DNA from: G025836975 sp049646585
GTDB taxonomy: Bacteria; Pseudomonadota; Gammaproteobacteria; Burkholderiales; Burkholderiaceae_B
Direction: 5' to 3'
DNA: 64,000 nt
NCBI GenBank assembly: GCA_049646585.1
Contig: JBARWC010000198.1
Coordinates: 1 to 64,000 of the forward strand
Of the stretch, positions 44,492 through 52,111 are shown in pieces (position 1 is the first letter of the stretch; each line of letters starts with the position of its first letter). The position numbers were made by a program, and so were the translations under genes. Under the pieces are notes generated by a model. That model worked only from the letters and a program-made list of their open reading frames with translations. It did not search any database and was not told where the DNA came from.

Positions 44492-44575
44492 GACATCCCT
44501 TCGCCAGTATTAACTGGGGCAGGTTCGACGGGTTTTATCTCAGCGTGGGCCTGCGTAGCCCAAGCACCCCGTGTC
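44492..44575 (-). ncRNA. TPP riboswitch (THI element) of the SDR-monooxygenase operon
   Basis: On the minus strand: P1 arm GACA, P3 helix TGGGC/GCCCA, the conserved CTGAGAT, then AACCTG and ACTGGCGAAGGGAT, and the closing TGTC. These are the invariant TPP-binding segments. The P4/P5 part (CCCAGTTAATACTGG) is shorter than in the plus-strand copy. An extended -10 (TGC-TAATGT, 44586-44594) lies just upstream. Confidence 0.93.
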
Positions 44576-44585
44576 GTGGCATGCC

Positions 44586-44594
44586 ACATTAGCA
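44586..44594 (-). promoter_or_regulatory. Extended -10 promoter of the minus-strand TPP operon
   Basis: On the minus strand TGC followed by TAATGT, placing a start near 44579, a few bases before the riboswitch P1. No good -35. Confidence 0.4.
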
Positions 44595-44634
44595 CAGAAG
44601 CGGCGCGAACAGTAGCGCGCCCCTATCCCCGGCA

Positions 44635-44664
44635 TTGACAAGGCCGGCCCGATTGACCTAAGCT
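44635..44664 (+). promoter_or_regulatory. Promoter of the plus-strand TPP riboswitch
   Basis: A perfect -35 TTGACA (44635-44640), 18-bp spacer and a weak TAAGCT (44659-44664). Expected start about 44671, just before the riboswitch P1 arm at 44674. Confidence 0.5.
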
Positions 44665-44673
44665 TTGCGCCTG

Positions 44674-44764
44674 TTCCTAGGGGAGCCCGCAAGGGCTGAG
44701 ATTCCGCGCAAGATCGCGGTAACCCTTAGAACCTGATCCGGGTAATGCCGGCGAAGGGAAGGAA
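44674..44764 (+). ncRNA. TPP riboswitch (THI element) of the SSS transporter gene
   Basis: P1 TTCCT pairs with AGGAA. Between them are GGGAGCCC, CTGAGAT, the variable P3a hairpin (CCGCG/CGCGG), ACCCTTAGAACCTGATCC and GGGTAATGCCGGCGAAGGGA, which are the invariant TPP-binding segments in the right order. Confidence 0.97.
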
Positions 44765-44839
44765 ATCCACAGGCGTGCCGAATCCTTCGGCGTCCCGCTG
44801 CTCCCTCCCCCTCGACGATCCCGCGCGCCCTTGCAAGGC

Positions 44840-44878
44840 GCCGGGCGGTTTGCTTTGTTTCGCCCGGCCGCGCCGGGC
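44840..44878 (+). promoter_or_regulatory. Expression platform: two mutually exclusive hairpins
   Basis: Hairpin A pairs GCCGGGCG (44840-44847) with CGCCCGGC (44861-44868). Hairpin B pairs GCCCGGC (44862-44868) with GCCGGGC (44872-44878). They share the middle strand, and hairpin B ends two bases before the ATG at 44881. This fits translation control by the riboswitch. Confidence 0.6.
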
Positions 44879-44880
44879 TC

Positions 44881-46332
44881 ATGGGAATGGAAATGCTGAC
44901 GAGTACTTCGACGATACTGTGGCTGCTGTTTTTTTCGGCCGCCTTCGCCATCCTGGGCGTACTGTACTCGCGGCGCGACCGGGGCAGCCTGGAAGACTAC
45001 GTAATCGCCCGCAACAGCCAAAGCACCATCGCCACCATGCTGACCCTGCTGGCCAGCTCGCTGGGCGCCTGGATACTGTTCTCGCCCGCTCAGGCGGCCA
45101 CCTGGGGCGGGCTGGCCGCCGTCATCGGCTACGCCATAGGCGCCCTTTCGCCGCGCTTTCTCATGATCCCGCTGGGCCGGCGCATGCGCGAACTCATTCC
45201 GCAAGGCCACACGCTGACGGAATTCGTCATCATGCGTTTCGGCAGGCCGATGTACGGCCTGACCCTGCTGATCATGCTGTTCTACATGTTCATCGCCCTG
45301 ACGGCCGAAATCACCGCCATAGGCAAGCTGGTCGCCCTGCTGGCGCCGGTGCCGCTGTGGATGACCGCCGCCATCGTCATGGGCTTCACCCTGCTCTATA
45401 CCTCTTACGGCGGCCTGCGGGCCTCCATCTTCACCGACAAAGTGCAGATGCTGGTCATCGTCCCCTTGCTGGTGGTGCTGGTGGCCTTGGGCTGGCAAGC
45501 CAGCGGCGGCATCGAGCCGGTGGTGGCTGGGCTGCGTGAAAAAGCCCCGCAATTGCTCAATCTGACCGACCCCGTGGGCGTCAAGGCGGGGCTGACGTTT
45601 TTCGTCGCCATCCTGCTGACGGGGCTGTTTCACCAAGGCAATTGGCAGCGCGTCTATTCGGCGCGCGACACGCGCAGCATGCGCCGGGGCTTCCTGACCG
45701 GGGGCCTGCTGGCGGCGCCGGTGATCTTCGTGATGGGCCTGTTCGGCCTGGCCTTCGTCGGACTGGGTCATCAGGGCGACGGCTCGGTCGCCCTGTTCAA
45801 CATCCTGATGCCGGCGGTTCCGACCTGGTTCGCCATTGCCCTGATTCCATTGGGCCTGGCCCTGGTCATGAGCACCGCCGACACCGTCATCAGCGCGGTA
45901 TCGAGCATCATCGCGGTGGACGTGCGCCGCCTGGCGCCCAGCGTGCCGAAAGCCACGCTGATGGGGCTGTCGCGCTGGCTGATCTTCCTGCTGGCCATCC
46001 CCGTGGTGATCGCGGCGGCTCAGGGCTATAGCGTGCTGTATCTGTTCCTGCTGGCGGACCTGTTCTGCTCGGCGGCCGCCTTCCCGGTGTTCTTCGGCCT
46101 GTTCAACCGCCGCCATCACGGCTCCGGCGCCATGATCAGCACCCTCTGCGGCCTGCTGGCTGGGATATCGCTGTTCCCGGCCCCCGGCGCCAAGCCGGAG
46201 TACCTGCTCGAATCCTTTCTGCTGGCCGCGCTGGTGCCCGCCGTCGTCTCCCTTGCCATGATCAAGCTCAGGCCCGGCCTGGCCCTGTTCGACTTCAGCC
46301 ATCTGAAGGCCATACGCAGTCTGGACGACTGA
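44881..46332 (+). CDS. SSS-family sodium:solute symporter, predicted thiamine-related transporter
   Basis: A 483-aa inner-membrane protein with about 13 helices. It shows the SSS pattern: an N-terminal DYVIARNSQSTIATMLTLLASSLGAWILF region and the LVMSTADTVISAVSSIIAVDV segment after helix 8. It lies behind a TPP riboswitch, so it probably imports thiamine or a precursor such as HMP; a PanF-like thiamine-regulated symporter, ThiV, has been proposed in the literature. Starts at ATG 44881, 44887 or 44893 are possible. Confidence 0.83.
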   Translation: MGMEMLTSTSTILWLLFFSAAFAILGVLYSRRDRGSLEDYVIARNSQSTIATMLTLLASSLGAWILFSPAQAATWGGLAAVIGYAIGALSPRFLMIPLGRRMRELIPQGHTLTEFVIMRFGRPMYGLTLLIMLFYMFIALTAEITAIGKLVALLAPVPLWMTAAIVMGFTLLYTSYGGLRASIFTDKVQMLVIVPLLVVLVALGWQASGGIEPVVAGLREKAPQLLNLTDPVGVKAGLTFFVAILLTGLFHQGNWQRVYSARDTRSMRRGFLTGGLLAAPVIFVMGLFGLAFVGLGHQGDGSVALFNILMPAVPTWFAIALIPLGLALVMSTADTVISAVSSIIAVDVRRLAPSVPKATLMGLSRWLIFLLAIPVVIAAAQGYSVLYLFLLADLFCSAAAFPVFFGLFNRRHHGSGAMISTLCGLLAGISLFPAPGAKPEYLLESFLLAALVPAVVSLAMIKLRPGLALFDFSHLKAIRSLDD

Positions 46333-46459
46333 CGCCAAGCAACCCGCCATGGCATCGACGGACCGGCCCGAGGCCGGCCATCGCCTTGTCAAAGCAGGCG
46401 CCCGGGGGTAAAACGTGTGGAGCCGCCGGATGCGGCACAACCATGAAAGGAGTCCACGC

Positions 46460-47176
46460 GTGAGCCAGATCAAAGCCTTTTGTTTCGATGTCTTCGGCAC
46501 TGTCGTCGACTGGCGTTCGGGCGTGGCCCGGGACGCGGCGGTTTTCTTCGAACGCAATGGCTTGACCAAACTGGATCCGCTGGAATTCGCCGACGCCTGG
46601 CGCGCCCGCTACCAGCCCGCCATGCAGGCCTGCCGCGCCGGTGAACGCCCCTACGTCCGCCTGGACGTGCTGCATCGCGAGAACCTGGAATACGTCCTCG
46701 CCGAGAAGGACATCGACATCAAGGCGATTCCGGAATCCGAGCTGGCCTGGCTTACCCACGCCTGGCACAGGCTGGATCCCTGGCCGGACGTGGTCGCCGG
46801 CCTGACGCGGCTCAAAAGCCAATACATCATCGCCTCGGCCTCCAACGGCAATATCGCCCTGATGGTCGGCATCGCCAAGCGCGCCGGCATTCCCTGGGAC
46901 GCCATCCTGGGCGCCGAAGTCACGCAAGCCTACAAGCCTGCCCCGGAAGCCTACCTACGCCTGGCGGAAACGCTGGGCCTGGAACCCGGCCAGGTGTGCA
47001 TGAGCGCCGCGCACAACAATGACCTGGCCGGCGCGCAACAATGCGGCCTGGCCACGGCTTTCATTCCCCGGCCCACCGAGCATGGCCCCGGTCAAACCCG
47101 AGACCTGGTCCCCACCGGAAACTGGGACATGGTCGCCAGCGACTTCAAGGACCTGGCTGCCCAGGCGGGATGCTAG
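46460..47176 (+). CDS. HAD superfamily, haloacid dehalogenase type II
   Basis: A 238-aa hydrolase. The nucleophile motif is CFDVFGTVVDW (Asp9), followed by the SASNGN segment, the Lys in TQAYKPAPEAY and the acidic HNNDLAGA. The order matches type II 2-haloacid dehalogenases. The start is GTG 46460, with AAAGGAG eight bases upstream. It follows the SSS transporter by 127 bp; a functional link is not shown. Confidence 0.85.
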   Translation: MSQIKAFCFDVFGTVVDWRSGVARDAAVFFERNGLTKLDPLEFADAWRARYQPAMQACRAGERPYVRLDVLHRENLEYVLAEKDIDIKAIPESELAWLTHAWHRLDPWPDVVAGLTRLKSQYIIASASNGNIALMVGIAKRAGIPWDAILGAEVTQAYKPAPEAYLRLAETLGLEPGQVCMSAAHNNDLAGAQQCGLATAFIPRPTEHGPGQTRDLVPTGNWDMVASDFKDLAAQAGC

Positions 47177-47196
47177 GCGCCCAGCCTGCCCGCCCA

Positions 47197-47718
47197 TCAG
47201 CGACCAGGCGGCTTGCCGTTGAGCGTTGACGGGTCCTGGGGACCGAACCAGACGATCACGGTGCCTTTGACGTAGATGGGCGCGGGCAGAGGGCCCTTGC
47301 CCAAGACCTTGTGCACCAGATAGATGGGCTTGGACGCATCCAACCCATTGAAGGCGGAAGTATTCACGCTGCCCCCCTCCAGAGGTACGCAGCGCTGCGT
47401 GCCGTTCCAGCACAGGGACGTCCGCACTACCGCATCCCCATGATAGGACCGGCCCGCATAGACCCGCTTGATGGCGTGCCCCGCCGCCCCGTCCAGGCCC
47501 GGCGGCCCATCCACCCGCCGGCTGCCACGCTGCGCGGACCCGCCGGGCGCCTCATAGATAACGACGACTTCACTATCGGCACGGCTGATGGCGGCACTGA
47601 CCTTGTCTTGCGTCCATGAAAAATCCCCCGCCCAGGCGGCGTGCGAACAAACCAACGCCATGACCGCCGGCCAAAAGGGCAGATAAGGAAAACGACGCGC
47701 ATGAAGGTGCCGGATCAT
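47197..47718 (-). CDS. FlhE-like exported protein
   Basis: A 173-aa protein with a signal peptide (FPYLPFWPAVMALVCSHAAWA). The C-terminal half, with two Cys (SLCWNGTQRCVPLEG), then VNTSAFNGLDASKPIYLVHKV and PIYVKGTVIVWF, follows the layout of FlhE, a periplasmic protein linked to flagella. No flagellar gene is near. The start is uncertain: ATG 47718 or GTG 47730, neither with a strong ribosome site. Family assignment is by visual similarity. Confidence 0.6.
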   Translation of the reverse strand: MIRHLHARRFPYLPFWPAVMALVCSHAAWAGDFSWTQDKVSAAISRADSEVVVIYEAPGGSAQRGSRRVDGPPGLDGAAGHAIKRVYAGRSYHGDAVVRTSLCWNGTQRCVPLEGGSVNTSAFNGLDASKPIYLVHKVLGKGPLPAPIYVKGTVIVWFGPQDPSTLNGKPPGR

Positions 47719-47800
47719 GAGGAAACACACTCAAGGTAAATGGAAGCATATGGCCATGGGCAAAAAGCATACATGAAGCGCCAAGGAAATGCGCCGGCAC

Positions 47801-47833
47801 AAAAAAAGCCCGCGAGCCGCGAGGCTTGCGGGC
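47801..47833 (-). terminator. Intrinsic terminator of the candidate small RNA
   Basis: On the minus strand an 11-bp stem (47823-47833 with 47808-47818, one G:U) around a TCGC loop, followed by seven T. Confidence 0.85.
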
Positions 47834-47877
47834 CAAACAACCTGACCTCGCGGTCAGGCAGCACTGGACGTATCGTC
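47801..47877 (-). ncRNA. Candidate small RNA, about 75 nt
   Basis: On the minus strand: a promoter-like TTGACC (47908-47913) with 18-bp spacer to TAGGGT (47884-47889), then a hairpin CCTGACC/GGTCAGG with loop GCGA (47841-47858), a U/G-rich linker (TTGTTTGG) and a strong terminator. No gene on this strand lies upstream, so the terminator must end a non-coding transcript. No family recognised. Confidence 0.45.
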
Positions 47878-47952
47878 GCCTCTACCCTAGCCGCTAGTGC
47901 AAAAGCGGGTCAACCGTAATGCCCATGAGATGTAACCGTAAGTTGGCAGCCA

Positions 47953-48023
47953 CGGGGCATCCGCAAGCCGCCGCAACATGCGCTTAACAATCAGGGATGG
48001 CTGTAACAGTCCAAGATGCCCCG
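47953..48023. repeat. Long-range inverted repeat upstream of the SOS operon
   Basis: CGGGGCATC (47953-47961) and GATGCCCCG (48015-48023), 9-bp perfect arms with a 53-bp interior that can itself fold. A further ATGCCC lies at 47919-47924. The rest of 47719-48077 outside the small RNA and the LexA box has no gene. Confidence 0.5.
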
Positions 48024-48036
48024 AGAACCTGATAAA

Positions 48037-48052
48037 CTGTATATAAAACCAG
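48037..48052 (+). promoter_or_regulatory. LexA (SOS) box upstream of the VRR-NUC gene
   Basis: CTGTATATAAAACCAG matches CTG-N10-CAG with the AT-rich core of the E. coli-type SOS box. It includes a -10-like TATATA and lies 26 bp before the nuclease start, so repression by LexA would block the promoter. Confidence 0.75.
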
Positions 48053-48077
48053 TATTCACGTCATCCCCCGCCTGGCC

Positions 48078-49778
48078 ATGCCTCTTGATCCGCCGCCGGA
48101 AAATCCCTGGTACTACCTGGACAACTTCGAAACCGTCCTGCAATGGGTGGACTCTCGCTACAGCGACCTGCTGCTGGCCGACGAACAAGCGTTCATCAAC
48201 GGCTTCCTGGCAGCGCCGCAGGCATCGCGCGGCCTGCTGGTGCGCATGATCATGCGCAAGGGCGATCTGTTTCGCAGCGGCAAGCTGCGCTACACCGAAA
48301 TCGGCGATACCGGACAAGCCGCGCAAGCGCTGCTGCGCCATGGCTGGATAGACGATGCGCCGCGACTTACGCTGGACGAACTGTTCGGTCTGTACACCAA
48401 AGCCCAACTCGAGGTCTTGTTCGGCCAGGCGCTCGCCGACCTGGGCGCCCGCCGCGCCGGCAAGCCTGAACAGCTGGAATGCCTGCGTTCCCATTACCCG
48501 GACACGCTCACGCTCGAACAATGGGAGGCCGTCGCCTCCGCAAGGGGCGGCCCGGGCGGCGAGCCGCTCGGCGAGCGGGTTTACAAGATAAACATACTGC
48601 CCTTGTGCGACCGCCTGCGGCTGATGTTCTTCGGCAATCTCAGGCAGGACTGGACCGAATTCGTGCTGTCCGACCTGGGCCTGTTCGTCTACGAACGGGT
48701 CGACTTCCCCGACTCGGCGCGGGCCTTCCAAAGCCGCCAGGAGATCGACGACTACCTGCACCTGCATCAGTGCAGGGAAGGTCTGGAAGCCCTTGCCGGC
48801 GCGGACGATCCCGCCGATATCTTTCATGCCGTTCCGGCGGCGCCTTACGCCAACCATTGGCTGGAAGGCCGGCGCGGAAAACTGCTGTACCGCATCGGCC
48901 GCCACCAAGAAGGCCGGCGCGACTGGGCCGGCGCGCTGGCCTGCTACACGCGCAGCAGCCACGCCGAGGCGCGCAGCCGGCGCATCAGGGTGCTGGAGCT
49001 CAGCGGCCAATGCGACGCGGCCCTCGGCCTGGCGACGGCCGCGCTGCAAGCGCCCGAAACCGAGGCCGAACAACAGGCCCTGCTGCGCATGCTGCCCCGC
49101 CTGCGCCGGCAATGCGGCCAGCCCGTCCCATCCCCCCATAAGAAGCGCGGCATCCACCGCATCGACCTCATCCTGCCAGCACCCTGGCCCGCCTTGCGGG
49201 TCGAAGAGGAAGTCCGCCTGCACCTGGCTAACGACGACGCCCCTGTCTACTACGTGGAAAACACCCTGATCAACTCCCTGTTCGGGCTGCTGTGCTGGGA
49301 TGCCGTATTCGCCGCCGTGCCCGGCGCTTTCTTCCACCCCTTCCAGCAAGGCCCGGCCGATCTGGCGCTGGCCGGATTCCAGGAACGCCGCCACGCACAG
49401 TTCAGCGCCTGCCTGGAGCAACTGGATACCGGGCGGTACCGGGAAACCATACGCCGCAACCTCGCAAACAAGGCCGGCATCCAGTCGCCTTTCGTGGCCT
49501 GGGACGTCCTGTGCGCGCCTTTGCTGGACCTGGCGCTGGACTGCATGCCGGCCGCCCATTTGAAAGCGGCCTTCCGGCGCCTGCTGGCGGACATTCCCGC
49601 CAACCGCTCGGGCCTGCCGGACCTGATCCAGTTCTGGCCCGGCCAGCGGCGCTATCGCATGATAGAAGTCAAAGGCCCCGGCGACCGCTTGCAGGACAAC
49701 CAACTGCGCTGGCTGGACTATTGCCATGCCCACGGCCTTCCGGTCGACGTCTGCTACGTGCGCCGGGACGCCGCATGA
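48078..49778 (+). CDS. FAN1-like VRR-NUC nuclease
   Basis: A 566-aa protein. The C-terminal VRR-NUC domain has the catalytic set: Asp515 in GLPDLIQFW, Glu530-Val-Lys532 in MIEVKGPGDRLQDNQ and Gln542. The YYVENTLINSLFGLLCWDAVF helix region is also FAN1-like. The N-terminal two thirds are helical, as in bacterial FAN1 homologues, which cut branched and cross-linked DNA. Its stop overlaps the helicase start (ATGA), and a LexA box precedes it. Confidence 0.88.
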   Translation: MPLDPPPENPWYYLDNFETVLQWVDSRYSDLLLADEQAFINGFLAAPQASRGLLVRMIMRKGDLFRSGKLRYTEIGDTGQAAQALLRHGWIDDAPRLTLDELFGLYTKAQLEVLFGQALADLGARRAGKPEQLECLRSHYPDTLTLEQWEAVASARGGPGGEPLGERVYKINILPLCDRLRLMFFGNLRQDWTEFVLSDLGLFVYERVDFPDSARAFQSRQEIDDYLHLHQCREGLEALAGADDPADIFHAVPAAPYANHWLEGRRGKLLYRIGRHQEGRRDWAGALACYTRSSHAEARSRRIRVLELSGQCDAALGLATAALQAPETEAEQQALLRMLPRLRRQCGQPVPSPHKKRGIHRIDLILPAPWPALRVEEEVRLHLANDDAPVYYVENTLINSLFGLLCWDAVFAAVPGAFFHPFQQGPADLALAGFQERRHAQFSACLEQLDTGRYRETIRRNLANKAGIQSPFVAWDVLCAPLLDLALDCMPAAHLKAAFRRLLADIPANRSGLPDLIQFWPGQRRYRMIEVKGPGDRLQDNQLRWLDYCHAHGLPVDVCYVRRDAA

Positions 49779-52111
49779 ACTACGCTGTCGCCGTGCGGGA
49801 ACTGTGCGAATTCACCGCCAAGCGCGGCGACCTGGATTTGCGCTTCACCCCCTCGCCCACCGGCCTGGAAGGCATGGAGGGCCACGCCGCCGTCAGGGCG
49901 CGCCGGCCCCCTTCCTATCAGGCCGAGATCGCCTTGAGCCGCGAGTACCGCAATCTGCTGGTGCGCGGCCGGGCCGACGGCTACGACCCCGACCTGAACC
50001 AGCTAGAAGAAATCAAGACGCATCGCGGCCCACTGGACGCCATGCCCGCCAACCACCGCGCACTGCATTGGGCGCAGGCCAAGGTCTACGCCCACCTGCA
50101 ATGCCGGGCGCTGAACCTGCCCGAGATGCGCGTCGCACTGGTGTATTTCGACATCACGCGGCGCAGCGAAACAGTGCTGGTTGAAAACTGCCGGGCCGAG
50201 ACGCTGCAAGCGCATTTCGAACAGTTGTGCGAGCTCTATGCGGAATGGGCCGAACAGGAACTGCAACACCGCGAGCGCCGCGATCAGGCGCTTGAAGGCC
50301 TGGCCTTTCCCCACGCGGGTTTTCGGCCGGGCCAGCGGCAGCTTGCCGTAACCATATACAAGGCCGCCATGCAGGAGCGCCATCTGCTGGCCCAGGCGCC
50401 CACCGGCATAGGCAAGACCGTGGGCGCGCTATTTCCCATGCTCAAGTCCTGCCCCCGCAACAAGCTGGACAAGGTGTTTTTCCTGACGGCCAAGACTTCG
50501 GGGCGGCAACTGGCCCTGGACGCCTTGAAGATCATGGGCGATTCCGCCACAACAGACGCCACGCCCTTTCTGCGCGTGCTGGAGCTGACTGCCAAAGAAA
50601 AAGCCTGCGAGCACCCCGACAAAGCCTGCCACGGCGCATCCTGCCCGCTGGCCCAAGGCTTCTACGACAAATTGCCCGCCGCGCGCCGCGACGCCTTGCA
50701 AGCCGCCTGGATGGACAAGGCCGGCCTGCGGAAAACCGCCGCGGGCCACGGGATATGCCCATATTGGCTAGGCATGGAACTGGCCCAATGGAGCGACGTG
50801 GTCGTGGGCGACTACAACTATTACTTCGACGTCTCCGCCACGCTGCATGGCCTGACGGAGGCCCGTCAATGGCGCGTCGGCGTGCTGGTCGACGAGGCGC
50901 ACAACCTGCTGGAAAGAGCGCGCGCCATGTACAGCGCCGAACTCTCGCAAGCCCGCCTGCGCGATCTGCGGCGCAATGCGCCCGCCGCCCTGAAGCGCGC
51001 CCTGGGCAGCTTGTTCAGGCAATACAGCGACACCTGGCGCGACCAGGAGGACACTTATCAGGCCTACACCGGCCTGCCTCAAAAATTCCTGGCCGCGCTC
51101 CTGCGAACCAGCGCCGCCCTGTCGGACCATTTCGTCGATCACCCCGAGGACGCCGCAGGCGCCCTGCAAGGACTGCACTTCGACATCCTGCATTTCCTGC
51201 GGATGGCGGAATCGTTCGGCGGCCATTCCATTTTCGACATCACGCTGGCGGGCGCTTCCAAGGCCGGAGACGGCGATACCAACCATCCGGCCCCGCAAGA
51301 CGCCGTGTTCTGCATACGCAACCTGATTCCGGCCCCCTTCCTGGAACAGCGCCATGCCGCCAGCCGCGGCAGCGTGCTGTTCTCAGCCACCCTGAACCCC
51401 TGGACCTTCTACCGGGACACGCTGGGCTTGCCCGAGGACACGGCATGGGTGGACGTGGAGTCCCCCTTCCGGCCCGACCAGCTTCAGGTCCGCATCGCCG
51501 CGGACATCTCCACCCGCTACGCGCAGCGCGCGCGGTCCCTGGCCCCGATCGCGCGCCTGATGCAGGCCCAGTATGAACAGCGCCCCGGCAATTACCTGAG
51601 CTATTTCAGCAGCTTCGACTACATGCAGCAGGCGGCCGACACGTTCGCGCGGCTTTGTCCGGACATCCCCGCGTGGCGGCAATCGCGCGGCATGAACGAA
51701 AGCGATAGGGAAGGCTTCCTGGAACGCTTCGCCCAGGACGGCCAAGGCATAGGATTCGCCGTCCTGGGCGGCGCCTTCTCCGAGGGCATAGATCTGCCCG
51801 GCAGCCGGCTGATCGGCGCCTTCATCTCCACCCTGGGGTTGCCTCAGATCAACCCCGTCAACGAGCAAATGAAGCAATGCATGGGCAAGGCCTTCGGCAC
51901 ACGGCACGGCTATGACTATGCCTATCTGTATCCCGGCATCCAGAAAGTCATACAGGCCGCCGGGCGGGTGATACGCGGTCACGACGACCAGGGCGTCGTG
52001 CACCTGATAGACGACCGCTACGGGCAGCTTCGAATACAGGCGCTGCTGCCGTCCTGGTGGCGGGTAGAATACGGCAACGACAACGCAAGCCCCAGGGGCC
52101 AACATCCATGA
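49775..52111 (+). CDS. DinG/XPD-type Fe-S helicase with N-terminal RecB-like nuclease domain
   Basis: A 778-aa superfamily 2 helicase. Walker A QAPTGIGKT is at 207-215, four Fe-S Cys at 278, 285, 290 and 328, and the DEAH box at 373-376. Residues 35-105 show a PD-(D/E)xK pattern: His37, Asp68 in GRADGY, Glu79-Ile-Lys81 and the RecB-type Gln101-x3-Tyr105. The protein may therefore both cut and unwind. I chose ATG 49775 by the ATGA overlap with the nuclease gene. SOS control is shared. Confidence 0.88.
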   Translation: MNYAVAVRELCEFTAKRGDLDLRFTPSPTGLEGMEGHAAVRARRPPSYQAEIALSREYRNLLVRGRADGYDPDLNQLEEIKTHRGPLDAMPANHRALHWAQAKVYAHLQCRALNLPEMRVALVYFDITRRSETVLVENCRAETLQAHFEQLCELYAEWAEQELQHRERRDQALEGLAFPHAGFRPGQRQLAVTIYKAAMQERHLLAQAPTGIGKTVGALFPMLKSCPRNKLDKVFFLTAKTSGRQLALDALKIMGDSATTDATPFLRVLELTAKEKACEHPDKACHGASCPLAQGFYDKLPAARRDALQAAWMDKAGLRKTAAGHGICPYWLGMELAQWSDVVVGDYNYYFDVSATLHGLTEARQWRVGVLVDEAHNLLERARAMYSAELSQARLRDLRRNAPAALKRALGSLFRQYSDTWRDQEDTYQAYTGLPQKFLAALLRTSAALSDHFVDHPEDAAGALQGLHFDILHFLRMAESFGGHSIFDITLAGASKAGDGDTNHPAPQDAVFCIRNLIPAPFLEQRHAASRGSVLFSATLNPWTFYRDTLGLPEDTAWVDVESPFRPDQLQVRIAADISTRYAQRARSLAPIARLMQAQYEQRPGNYLSYFSSFDYMQQAADTFARLCPDIPAWRQSRGMNESDREGFLERFAQDGQGIGFAVLGGAFSEGIDLPGSRLIGAFISTLGLPQINPVNEQMKQCMGKAFGTRHGYDYAYLYPGIQKVIQAAGRVIRGHDDQGVVHLIDDRYGQLRIQALLPSWWRVEYGNDNASPRGQHP

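Noticed and set aside
44492..44764. One bidirectional regulatory element instead of two riboswitches
   Set aside because: Each strand has its own complete set of THI segments in the right order, so these are two separate aptamers.
46363..46377. Terminator after the SSS transporter
   Set aside because: CCGGCC/GGCCGG around CGA is a short palindrome without a T-run; too weak to call.
44677..46569. 630-aa minus-strand open frame opposite the SSS transporter
   Set aside because: Covers the plus-strand riboswitch and transporter; composition is that of a shadow frame.
47914..48036. 6S RNA
   Set aside because: A plus-strand segment (ATGAGATGT followed by GTAAGTTGGC) resembles the 5' part of 6S RNA, but the complementary 3' closing strand (ATCTCAT-type) is absent and the long bubble-containing hairpin cannot be drawn.
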